A stretch of 64,000 nt of DNA from an uncultured Acetatifactor sp. (GCA_910583845.1 CAJUAB010000003.1:35888-99887); one strand, 5' to 3'; positions 36,471 through 44,594 are shown, counted from the first letter of the stretch. Numbers and translations: made by a program. The notes: generated by a model from the sequence alone, not told the origin.

Positions 36471-37466
36471 TTATTTTTCTTCTACTTTCAAATATGCTAT
36501 AACCCCATTATCTTTTAAATCCCGTGCGTGTGCCTTTCGCAGGTTTATGTAACTTTTGCAATACCCAATAAATTCAGCCCGTTCTTTAGCCAAAGAATCT
36601 ATTTCCTGCTCTGCTGACACAACCAGCTTTTCCATTTCCTCCCGACTCATTTTTGCCTTGTTCAGTTCCTCAATCTGTTGTTCTACATTTGCCAACTCTT
36701 CCTGCTTTTGTACAAGTTCCTCATAAGAACTACCCCTCAGTTGCATATAAGAAATCTGATTTTTCAAGTTTTCCCTAATACGGGTTTGATTCTCCATTAT
36801 TTCTAAATTGCGTTTTTCTGCTGCTACTTTATTCAGGTAATTATCTCCCATATTTAATAAATGAATATATCGCTTTTCCATCTCATAAAATATACCACTG
36901 ACCCTCTCTTTTGTTTTCCTGTCTGCGCATGGATTATAATCACAACCACCACATCTTTCACGATCATCCACAATATCAGTCAACATTTCAAATTTAATAT
37001 GCGCTTCATCCAGCTTATCCCTTGTTTCCTGCAATACAGCTTTACACTCCTGTACTGTAGTCTCTCCTAATTGGTTCAATGCCTTATATATTATCCCTGT
37101 ATTAAAACACTGCACCACCTCAACCAGCGTTTTTTCTTCTTGGCTGACTCGATTCAGATACTGAATTGAATTATCATTATTATCTCTACTCTTTCTGTCC
37201 TTATTTGCAGTATCCCAAACCAAGTACACACCAAAGAAAGCGATTGCAGTTGACAGATAGTATTTCCAGAAATCCAGCCAGCTTTCATTACTTAATCCCT
37301 TTGCAGTAAATGTTATGCCCAGTTTATTGTAGAGAACATCCGTAGCTGCCAAGCCACTATTAATAAGTAAAGGCGCGGCAACCAACATTATAATAACAAA
37401 AAACAGACTTTTCTTATGCACCGATATCTTCTTCACATGATTTCTCTTTGATTTCTTCACCGACAA
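36471..37466 (-). CDS. Uncharacterised membrane protein with coiled coil, in defence operon
   Basis: A 331-residue protein of no recognised family. After a very basic start it has two transmembrane segments (about 20-38 and 68-84), leaving a long cytoplasmic C-terminal part of about 240 residues. This contains a possible metal-binding CGGCDYNPCADR (about 173) and then extended heptad-like coiled coil (about 210-310, rich in Glu, Lys and Gln). Its first 53 bases overlap the end of the C5 methyltransferase gene, so it is firmly embedded in the operon. I know of no such component in described DISARM or type III systems. A membrane-linked sensor or effector role is possible but is inference. Confidence 0.8.
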   Translation of the reverse strand: MSVKKSKRNHVKKISVHKKSLFFVIIMLVAAPLLINSGLAATDVLYNKLGITFTAKGLSNESWLDFWKYYLSTAIAFFGVYLVWDTANKDRKSRDNNDNSIQYLNRVSQEEKTLVEVVQCFNTGIIYKALNQLGETTVQECKAVLQETRDKLDEAHIKFEMLTDIVDDRERCGGCDYNPCADRKTKERVSGIFYEMEKRYIHLLNMGDNYLNKVAAEKRNLEIMENQTRIRENLKNQISYMQLRGSSYEELVQKQEELANVEQQIEELNKAKMSREEMEKLVVSAEQEIDSLAKERAEFIGYCKSYINLRKAHARDLKDNGVIAYLKVEEK

Positions 37467-38790
37467 CTCCCTCTTTTATTTGACCTTCTATCATACTGCG
37501 AATCGCTTCCGCAATCTTCCTTGCCATTATTGGCGGAACTGCATTTCCAATCTGCACATACTGGGAAGAACGATTCCCTTCAAAATAATAGCTGTCTGGA
37601 AATGTCTGTAATCTGGCAGCCTCCCTTACCGAAATGGAACGGCACTGATCAATATCCGGATGAATAAAGTAGTGCCCATCTTTTGACAGGTGCGCCAGCA
37701 CGGTATGACAGCTTGTGCAGTCACCCTCCACAACTTTAAAACGGTCCGCAAATGCGGTCTGATTTCTGTGTGTTTTCAAATCATCCGGCAAATCTGCATA
37801 TTTCAGGCGTCGATGACCATTATTCCACTCCTCTATCGTACGGCGATAAATCTCAACATCCCGTGGAATATTATTTCTGGCCACATGATGTGTAAGGACA
37901 TCACTGCGTGTACGAAGCCGATTGTCTTTAACATAGCGGCTCGCCTGTGCACAGGGAACTCTGTATGTAAATTCCTGCCCTCCCCGTTCAAGTACAGGCA
38001 AATCAGAAAGCAGGTCATTTACCAATGCGCTGCTCTGGTTTTTCTCAAAGACAGGATAATGGTAGTCTGTTCCTTTTCTCCAGCCAATAATAATCAGACG
38101 CCTGCGATTTTGAAGGACGCCAAAATCCACAGCATTCTGTTCATGGCATTCAATCACATACCCGACACGACGAAGCTGTGCCTGCAAATTTTTGAAGGAT
38201 TCTCCATTTCTGGCCGATTTCAAACCTGCCACATTTTCAAAGACAAACATATCAGGTTGATATTTTTTCAGGAAACGCGTATACATCTTATACAGTTCAT
38301 TCCTGGGATCCTCACTCATGGGAACCAGCATATGGCTGCTCTGTGCACGGCCCACAAGAGAATACGCCTGGCACGGCGGTCCTCCAACAATTATATTTAC
38401 TTTTTTTATGTTATCTTCCTGCATGATGCCATCAATATGTCTGAATATATCAGAAATATTTTCCGGCGACATTTCTGCATTTATAACTGTTTTTGTCACC
38501 TCATCAGGAATATACTCAAATAGCTTTTCTCTGGTGATATGACCTCTTTCATATTCATAATACCAGCGCATCAATGGTTTGTGCGTTTTCATATAATGAT
38601 ATGCCGCCCGCGTCTCCAGGGTCGCTGCCGCCATGGCATTCATCTCTATATGCGCAATCGGATTAAAGCCTGCCTGAATGAAACCTTCGGACAGACCACC
38701 TGCACCTGCAAACAAATCTATAAAATTTACTGGCGAACCCGTCTCATCCACAAACATATCTGCCCTGTTCCTTTCTGCCGTTTCTCTCAT
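37414..38790 (-). CDS. DNA C5-cytosine methyltransferase
   Basis: A 458-residue C5-methyltransferase with the full motif set: motif I NFIDLFAGAGGLSEGF (about 22-37), motif IV VGGPPCQAYSLVGRAQ with catalytic Cys near residue 140, motif VI FVFENVAGLKS, motif VIII LQNRRRLIIIG, the target-recognition stretch before REAARLQTFPD (motif IX), and motif X VQIGNAVPPIMA. An insert between motifs I and IV (about 65-115) makes it longer than average. It could correspond in role to DrmMII of class 2 DISARM or protect sites for the linked nuclease. Its start overlaps the small HTH gene by 4 bp. The Vsr gene at the operon end fits 5-methylcytosine production. Confidence 0.93.
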   Translation of the reverse strand: MRETAERNRADMFVDETGSPVNFIDLFAGAGGLSEGFIQAGFNPIAHIEMNAMAAATLETRAAYHYMKTHKPLMRWYYEYERGHITREKLFEYIPDEVTKTVINAEMSPENISDIFRHIDGIMQEDNIKKVNIIVGGPPCQAYSLVGRAQSSHMLVPMSEDPRNELYKMYTRFLKKYQPDMFVFENVAGLKSARNGESFKNLQAQLRRVGYVIECHEQNAVDFGVLQNRRRLIIIGWRKGTDYHYPVFEKNQSSALVNDLLSDLPVLERGGQEFTYRVPCAQASRYVKDNRLRTRSDVLTHHVARNNIPRDVEIYRRTIEEWNNGHRRLKYADLPDDLKTHRNQTAFADRFKVVEGDCTSCHTVLAHLSKDGHYFIHPDIDQCRSISVREAARLQTFPDSYYFEGNRSSQYVQIGNAVPPIMARKIAEAIRSMIEGQIKEGVVGEEIKEKSCEEDIGA

Positions 38791-38951
38791 TTCTTTCGCA
38801 AATCTTTTGGCTTTTCAGCATTTTCCGGAATCAACCACAGGTTCCCTTTCTTAATAGCTCCTGGAATACGCTCTTCATTGCAGTATACTGTTACCATACG
38901 ACTTGAAATGCCCCACTTTTCCCCGGCTTCCTTGACAGTCAAACAGTTCAT
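38787..38951 (-). CDS. Small helix-turn-helix DNA-binding protein
   Basis: A 54-residue protein consisting of one excisionase/MerR-like helix-turn-helix: LTVKEAGEKWGISSRMVTVY followed by a wing with IPGAIKKGNLWLIPENAEKP. The ATG at 38951 follows GGGAGG; an open upstream extension is ignored because it covers the promoter. It is the first gene of the ten-gene operon and overlaps the methyltransferase start by 4 bp. It probably controls the operon, as small control proteins do for many restriction-modification sets. Confidence 0.82.
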   Translation of the reverse strand: MNCLTVKEAGEKWGISSRMVTVYCNEERIPGAIKKGNLWLIPENAEKPKDLRKK

Positions 38952-38985
38952 CTCCAATCCTCCCTGCAAAACATTTACACATAAA

Positions 38986-39014
38986 ATTATATTACAAAAT
39001 CTTGAAATATACAA
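38986..39014 (-). promoter_or_regulatory. Sigma-A-type promoter of the defence operon
   Basis: On the minus strand TTGTAT (39009-39014) and TATAAT (38986-38991) are spaced by exactly 17 bp, about 35 bp before the HTH start codon. It is the only good promoter noticed upstream of the ten co-oriented genes. Confidence 0.75.
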
Positions 39015-39111
39015 GTTCTGGAAATATTCTAAAACCAGGATATTCTATTTGTGTTAAGTCCGTGCGAACGTAGTGGATTCAGCGCATCCGGGAGCCTTAC
39101 CTGTTGCCATG

Positions 39112-39140
39112 AAAAAAGAGCGGCCCCAAAACCGCCGCCC
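39112..39140 (-). terminator. Intrinsic terminator of ileS
   Basis: On the minus strand GGGCGGC and GCCGCTC (one G-U pair) form a stem around a 9-nt loop, followed directly by six T residues, 13 bp after the ileS stop codon. Confidence 0.75.
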
Positions 39141-39152
39141 TTTCAACCCAGC

Positions 39153-42100
39153 CTAAATTTTCTCCAAACTGACCATCACATTCTCCCCGTTCACGTTCCA
39201 TTCCCTGGAGACCGCGTAGGAGGCATTCTCCGAAAGCTCCTCCGCCAGCACCTTGCCGCAGATAACCTCCCTGTTTTTCTCCGCAACGGCGGAGAGTCTG
39301 GCATTACCGCCCAGGGAGACCCGGATGTGGTCCATGACCTCAAAGCCCGCGTCCTTGCGCATGGTCTGGATCTTACTGATGATCTCGTAGACAAAGCCTT
39401 CCTCAATCAGCTCCGCCGTCAGATTGGTGTCCAGCACCACGGTCATACGCAGATCCTCCTGGGACACATAGCCCTCCTTCTGCGCCACGCTGATCAGCAG
39501 ATCCTCTTCGGTGAGTTCCACCGCCGCGCCGTCTATTTCAAAAGCCAGCCTGCCGTTTGCTTTCAGCTCATCCATGGCGGCGTTGCCGTCCAGGGATGCC
39601 AGCGTCTTCTGAATCCCGCCCAATTGCCTGCCATATCTGGGCCCCACAGTGCGAAGCTGCGGCTTAAAGCTGTAAGAGGTGAAATCCCGCACGTCATCGG
39701 CAAAGACCACTTCCTTGACGTTCAGTTCATCCTTGATGATATCGGTATAGAACGCGTCCAGACGGAAATCTGTCTTGACATACATTCTGCCGATGGGCTG
39801 ACGGTTCTTGATGGCCGCGTCATTGCGGCAGGCCCGGCCCATGACCACCACAGCCAGCACATTCTCCATGGAATCCTCCAGGGCCTTGTCGATCATCTCC
39901 TCCCGTACCTGAGGAAAATCGCACAGATGGATGCTCTCCGGGGCATCCTTGTCGATGCTCCGCACCAGATTCTGGTAAATGTCCTCCGTCATAAAGGGAA
40001 TCATGGGCGCCGCGGTCTTGCAGATGGTCACCAGCGCCGTGTACAGCGTCATGTAGGCGTTTATTTTGTCCTGTTCCATGCCCTTGGCCCAGAAACGCTC
40101 ACGGCTGCGGCGCACATACCAGTTGCTCATCTCGTCCACGAAATCCTCCAGAGCCTTGGCCGCCTCGGGAATCCGGTACTTGTCCAGGTTCTCGTCCACT
40201 TCGCCCACCACGGTATTCAATTTGGACAGGAGCCATTTGTCCATCACCGGCAGTCTGTCATATTCCAGCGTATACCTGGTGGCATCGAAATTATCAATAT
40301 TCGCGTACAGCACATAAAACGCGTAGGTGTTCCACAGAGTGCCCATAATCTTTTTCTGGCCCTCCTGCACGATTTTGCCGGAGAAACGTTTGGGCAGCCA
40401 GGGCGCACAACTGCTGTAGAAATACCACCTGATGGCGTCCGCGCCGTACTGGGCCAGCGCCTCAAAGGGGTCCACCGCGTTGCCCTTGCTCTTGCTCATC
40501 TTCTGTCCGTTTTCGTCCTGCACATGGCCCAGCACAATGACATTTTCATAAGGAGCCCGGTTGAACAGCAGTGTGGATTCCGCCATCAGGGAATGGAACC
40601 ACCCCCTGGTTTGATCCACGGCCTCGGAGATAAACTGCGCCGGAAACTGCTTTTCAAATACTTCCTGATTTTCAAAGGGGTAATGGTGCTGGGCAAAAGG
40701 CATGGCACCGGAGTCAAACCAGCAGTCCAGCACCTCGGGCACACGCCTCATCTGACCGCCGCACTCAGGGCAGGCATAAGTCACTTCATCAATATAGGGC
40801 CTGTGCAGTTCCACCTTGGCCACATCCGGCATCCCGGCCTTGTCCGCCAGCTCCTGCCGGCTGCCGATGCACTCCTGATGTCCGCAGGAACACTCCCAGA
40901 TATTCAGCGGCGTACCCCAGTAACGGTTGCGGGAGATGGCCCAGTCCTGTATGTTTTCCAGCCAGTTGCCGAAACGCCCGCTGCCGATGGACTCGGGAAT
41001 CCAGTTCACCGTATTGTTGTTGCGGATCAGATCCTCCCGGACGGCGGTCTCCCGGATATACCAGGACTCCCTGGCATAATAAATCAGCGGGGTATCGCAT
41101 CTCCAGCAGTGCGGATAATCATGTTCGAATCTGGGCGCGTCGAAGAGTTTGCCCTGGGCGTCCAGATCCTTTATGATCTGAGGGTCCGCCTTTTTGACAA
41201 AAATGCCTCCATAGGGAGTCTCGGCTGTCAAATCGCCCTTTCCGTCCACGAACTGCACAAAGGGCAGATCGTACTTGCGGCCCACATTGGCATCATCCTC
41301 ACCGAAAGCGGGGGCAATGTGTACGATGCCGGTGCCGTCCGACATGGTGACATAGTTGTCACAAGTCACAAAGAATCCCTTCTTGCCCTGTTTTTCCGCC
41401 GCCTCTCCGGCGCAGGCAAACAGCGGCTCATATGCTTTATGCTCCAGATCTTTGCCCTGATAAGTCTCCAGCACCTCATATGCGGGAGCGTCCTCCCCGG
41501 CCAGCTTGCCCAGCACAGTATCCAGCAGCGCCTGGGCCATATAATAGGTATAGCCGTCCGCGGCCCTGACCTTACAGTAGGTCTCCTCCGGGTTCACGCA
41601 CAGCGCCACATTGGAGGGCAGGGTCCAGGGCGTGGTGGTCCAGGCCAGGAAATAAGCATCCTCCCCGGATACCTTAAAGCGGACCACGGCGGAGCGCTCC
41701 TTCACCAGCTTATAGCCCTGGGCCACCTCCTGGGTGGACAGGGGAGTGCCGCAGCGGGGGCAGTAGGGAACAATCTTAAAGCCCTTGTACAAAAGGCCCT
41801 TGTTCCAGATTTCTTTCAATGCCCACCACTCGGACTCGATAAAGTCATCGTGATAGGTCACGTAAGGGTCATCCATATCGGCCCAGAAGCCCACGGTACC
41901 GGAGAAATCCTCCCACATGCCCTTGTATTTCCAGACGCTTTCCTTACATTTATCGATAAAGGGCTCCAGGCCGTAGGCCTCAATCTGGTCCTTGCCGTCC
42001 AGGCCCAGCAGCTTTTCCACCTCGATCTCCACAGGCAGACCGTGGGTGTCCCAGCCCGCCTTGCGGGGTACCATATACCCCTTCATGGTCCGGTAGCGGG

Positions 42101-42305
42101 GAATCATATCCTTTATGACGCGGGTCTCCACATGGCCGATATGGGGCTTGCCGTTGGCCGTAGGGGGCCCGTCGTAAAATGTATAGGTCTCTCCCCCCTT
42201 GTTCTTTTCCAGGCTCTTGCGGAAGATGTCGTGCTCCTTCCAGAACCGCTCCACCTGCTTCTCTCTGTCCACAAAATTAAGGTCTGCCGTAACTTTCTGA
42301 TACAT
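39153..42305 (-). CDS. ileS: Isoleucyl-tRNA synthetase (type 2-like)
   Basis: A 1050-residue class I aminoacyl-tRNA synthetase charging tRNA-Ile. The HIGH motif is ANGKPHIGHVETRVIKDM (about 50-67), KMSKSKGNAVDPFEAL is near residue 598, and the editing-domain blocks TTTPWTLPSNVALCVNP and GIVHIAPAFGEDD lie between. WDTHGLPVEIEVEKLLG, with Thr rather than the Cys seen in the E. coli-type WDCHGLP, together with the length, suggests the type 2 (eukaryote-like) IleRS group, which tends to resist mupirocin. AGGAGG lies 8 bases before the ATG at 42305. A long open frame on the opposite strand is a codon-bias shadow. Confidence 0.95.
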   Translation of the reverse strand: MYQKVTADLNFVDREKQVERFWKEHDIFRKSLEKNKGGETYTFYDGPPTANGKPHIGHVETRVIKDMIPRYRTMKGYMVPRKAGWDTHGLPVEIEVEKLLGLDGKDQIEAYGLEPFIDKCKESVWKYKGMWEDFSGTVGFWADMDDPYVTYHDDFIESEWWALKEIWNKGLLYKGFKIVPYCPRCGTPLSTQEVAQGYKLVKERSAVVRFKVSGEDAYFLAWTTTPWTLPSNVALCVNPEETYCKVRAADGYTYYMAQALLDTVLGKLAGEDAPAYEVLETYQGKDLEHKAYEPLFACAGEAAEKQGKKGFFVTCDNYVTMSDGTGIVHIAPAFGEDDANVGRKYDLPFVQFVDGKGDLTAETPYGGIFVKKADPQIIKDLDAQGKLFDAPRFEHDYPHCWRCDTPLIYYARESWYIRETAVREDLIRNNNTVNWIPESIGSGRFGNWLENIQDWAISRNRYWGTPLNIWECSCGHQECIGSRQELADKAGMPDVAKVELHRPYIDEVTYACPECGGQMRRVPEVLDCWFDSGAMPFAQHHYPFENQEVFEKQFPAQFISEAVDQTRGWFHSLMAESTLLFNRAPYENVIVLGHVQDENGQKMSKSKGNAVDPFEALAQYGADAIRWYFYSSCAPWLPKRFSGKIVQEGQKKIMGTLWNTYAFYVLYANIDNFDATRYTLEYDRLPVMDKWLLSKLNTVVGEVDENLDKYRIPEAAKALEDFVDEMSNWYVRRSRERFWAKGMEQDKINAYMTLYTALVTICKTAAPMIPFMTEDIYQNLVRSIDKDAPESIHLCDFPQVREEMIDKALEDSMENVLAVVVMGRACRNDAAIKNRQPIGRMYVKTDFRLDAFYTDIIKDELNVKEVVFADDVRDFTSYSFKPQLRTVGPRYGRQLGGIQKTLASLDGNAAMDELKANGRLAFEIDGAAVELTEEDLLISVAQKEGYVSQEDLRMTVVLDTNLTAELIEEGFVYEIISKIQTMRKDAGFEVMDHIRVSLGGNARLSAVAEKNREVICGKVLAEELSENASYAVSREWNVNGENVMVSLEKI

Positions 42306-42343
42306 TCCGTGTTCCTCCTGATTTGCTGCGCTCTGGGAAATAC

Positions 42344-42372
42344 AAAAAAACCTTGTCCGTAAAAGGACGAGG
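42344..42372 (-). terminator. Attenuator-like hairpin with T-run in ileS leader
   Basis: On the minus strand CCTCGTCC and GGACAAGG (one C-A mismatch) surround a 6-nt loop and are followed by seven T residues, 38 bp before the ileS start. It lies between the ileS promoter and gene, so readthrough would be needed for expression. No T-box core sequence was found next to it. Confidence 0.6.
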
Positions 42373-42424
42373 CCCTGCCCGCTACTCTTCGTCTGCGCTT
42401 TTCGGATCATTCCGTTTGTTTCCG

Positions 42425-42454
42425 ATTATAAATCCAGCCTCCTTTTGCTGTCAA
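42425..42454 (-). promoter_or_regulatory. Promoter of ileS
   Basis: On the minus strand a perfect TTGACA (42449-42454) and a perfect TATAAT (42425-42430) are separated by 18 bp, giving a leader of about 110 nt before ileS. Confidence 0.8.
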
Positions 42455-42591
42455 GTGAAAAAGTTTATTTGCAAAGTTTATTTTGTTTTTCATTGCAATT
42501 TGTCTGTATTACGTTTATACTATTTTCAGTACTTTATCACTATTCGAAAAGGAGATGCCGGATCGCGGGCAGGACCGGGGGGTTGCCGGCA

Positions 42592-43911
42592 GTGAAAAAT
42601 ATCGGCTTTATGAGCAGAAAAAAGAAGGACGTTCAAAACAGACGAGGAAAACTATACTATTCTTTTCAGGCCATCAGTATGATCCCTCTGCTGATTTATG
42701 GCATTGTGGTCATTATTTTCAGCAGCGCGACCTTCCAGAAGAGCATGCAGCAGCAGGTGTGCGCGGAGCTCAAAAATGTGGCCTGCCTGGTGGATACGCT
42801 GCTTGACACCGCCTACCCCGGGGACTACACTCTGGTGGGCGATGAGGCGCTCTCCCTGCACAAGGGCGGCATCGACATCACCAGCGACTACCGCCTGATT
42901 GACGGTATTCATGAACGCACCGGCACGGATGTGACATTGTTTTATCAGGATACCCGCATTCTGACCACCATCAAAAACTGGGACGGCGAGAGAATCATCG
43001 GCACCCAGGCCCCCGCCCAGGTGCTGACGGACGTGCTCAGGGAGGGAAACTCCTGCTTTTATGACAATGTGCTGATCCGGGAGACCACCTATTTCGGCTA
43101 TTACACCCCTCTGCGCAACAGCGACGGACAGATCACCGGCATTCTGTTTGTGGGGAAGCCTGCCGCGGAGGTCAACCGCCAGGTCAGCCAGGCTCTGTCC
43201 CCCATCGTGATCGTGGGAATCCTGGCGCTGGTGCTGGTCTGCCTGTTCTCCATCTATTACGCGGGCACTTTCCTGAAAGCGCTTTACGGCCTGCGCGCCT
43301 TCTTCTCCCAGGTGGCCACCGGCAATCTGAACGAGGAACTGGACCCCGCCGTGTTAAAGCGGGGGGACGAATTGTCCGAGCTTGGCCGTTCCGCTCTTTC
43401 CATGCAGCGCTCCCTGCGCAGTCTGATTGAGCGGGACAGTCTCACGGAGCTTTACAATCGCCGCAGCGGCGGACGCCGCTTAAACGCAACGGCGGAAAAA
43501 GCCAAATCGGAAAACACCCCTTATACCCTTGTAATCGGTGATATCGACTTTTTTAAAAAAGTAAACGATACCTACGGCCATCAGTGCGGAGACCTGGTCC
43601 TTAAGAATGTGGCCGGCATCCTGCGCAGACATATGAAAGAGCGGGGATACGCCATCCGCTGGGGCGGTGAGGAATTTCTCCTGGTGTATGAAAACTGCCG
43701 GCTGGAGGAAGCCTATGAATCCCTCTGCGCGATGCTGGACGAGATCCGTGCCTCCTGTGTGCAGTCCGGGGATAACCGGATTTACATAACCATGACCTTC
43801 GGCATGGCCTGTGACCCGGCCAGAGAATTAAAGGACCTGCTGAGGGACGCGGATGACAGACTGTATTACGGAAAAAACAACGGCCGGGACCAGATTGTGA
43901 CAAAACTGTAA
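42592..43911 (+). CDS. Membrane-bound diguanylate cyclase (Cache-HAMP-GGDEF)
   Basis: A 439-residue GGDEF protein that should make cyclic di-GMP. Order: transmembrane segment (about 25-45), an extracytoplasmic Cache-like sensor domain (about 50-200, with TRILTTIKNWDGERIIGTQA and YYTPLRNSDGQITGILFVGK), a second transmembrane segment (about 208-228), a HAMP-like linker, and a GGDEF domain with RDSLTELYNRRSGGRRL, VIGDIDFFKKVNDTYGHQCG and the active-site RWGGEEFLLVYE. No RxxD inhibitory site is seen just before the active-site motif. The start is uncertain: GTG at 42592 follows a G-rich site, while ATG at 42610 is an alternative. Confidence 0.88.
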   Translation: MKNIGFMSRKKKDVQNRRGKLYYSFQAISMIPLLIYGIVVIIFSSATFQKSMQQQVCAELKNVACLVDTLLDTAYPGDYTLVGDEALSLHKGGIDITSDYRLIDGIHERTGTDVTLFYQDTRILTTIKNWDGERIIGTQAPAQVLTDVLREGNSCFYDNVLIRETTYFGYYTPLRNSDGQITGILFVGKPAAEVNRQVSQALSPIVIVGILALVLVCLFSIYYAGTFLKALYGLRAFFSQVATGNLNEELDPAVLKRGDELSELGRSALSMQRSLRSLIERDSLTELYNRRSGGRRLNATAEKAKSENTPYTLVIGDIDFFKKVNDTYGHQCGDLVLKNVAGILRRHMKERGYAIRWGGEEFLLVYENCRLEEAYESLCAMLDEIRASCVQSGDNRIYITMTFGMACDPARELKDLLRDADDRLYYGKNNGRDQIVTKL

Positions 43912-43940
43912 ATTCTTCAACAAACGATTGGAGCAGAAGT

Positions 43941-44594
43941 ATGAATCGAAAACTGACGCCTTATTATATGCTGTTTCTGGCCGTACTGTTGCTGGCGGTG
44001 GACATACGCGTCCCCGCCTGGAGCTATCCCGCCTTCGAGCCTTTTCTCACGGAGGCTCCGGAGACTGTGAATCTGGTGGTGAACCATGTGATCGGACATC
44101 ATCTGACACTGGATCTTTTGCCGGATTTACTCGGTTATCTCCTGCTGGCAGCGGCCTGCGTCATGCTGGGGCCCGAAAACAGGCACTTTTTTAAACTGCT
44201 CCCGCAGGCCGCCGTCAGCCTGGCCTTCTATCTCTGCCAGCAGCTCATGCCCTTCTCGCTGAACGGCGATATGCGCTTCCGGGCCGGATACCTGTTGTAT
44301 TTTATCTCCGGCATCCTCCAGGTGCTGGTGCTGATGCGGGCCATGCTCCATGTCTGTGACAGGCTGAATACCACGGAAAACCACAGCTTCAACAATCTGT
44401 CCATCATTTTTATGATTATCAGCAGCTTTGCGGGAGTGGTATCCGTGCTGGTATGGTTTTACGACCTGGTCTGGATTTCCCTGCTCTATTTCATTTTGCA
44501 GCTGATTTTCCTGGGGATCTTCTGGTATCGGATCTGGACGGACCGCGGGCTCCTCACCGGAGAAAAGCCCTCTGATGTCCCTTGCAATCCATAG
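43941..44594 (+). CDS. Uncharacterised multi-spanning membrane protein
   Basis: A 217-residue integral membrane protein with about five or six hydrophobic segments (near 8-22, 58-78, 85-100, 112-135, 150-172, 177-197). No known motif was recognised. A His pair in NHVIGHHLTLDLLPD lies between the first and second segments. The start lies 29 bp after the diguanylate cyclase stop in the same direction, so the two probably form an operon and may act together. ATG at 43941 follows GGAGCAG. Confidence 0.72.
   Translation: MNRKLTPYYMLFLAVLLLAVDIRVPAWSYPAFEPFLTEAPETVNLVVNHVIGHHLTLDLLPDLLGYLLLAAACVMLGPENRHFFKLLPQAAVSLAFYLCQQLMPFSLNGDMRFRAGYLLYFISGILQVLVLMRAMLHVCDRLNTTENHSFNNLSIIFMIISSFAGVVSVLVWFYDLVWISLLYFILQLIFLGIFWYRIWTDRGLLTGEKPSDVPCNP

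Noticed and set aside
22988..39014. A prophage or integrative element carrying the defence genes
   Set aside because: No integrase, recombinase, structural phage gene, relaxase, tRNA target or flanking direct repeat was found.
39051..42362. A 1103-codon open frame on the strand opposite ileS
   Set aside because: It mirrors the complete, motif-rich ileS gene. Its translation is His/Leu/Arg-rich without domains, typical of an antisense shadow in a codon-biased gene.
42306..42430. T-box riboswitch before ileS
   Set aside because: GAAGAGTAG in the leader resembles part of a T-box, but the leader is only about 110 nt and no TGGNACCGCG-like core precedes the terminator.
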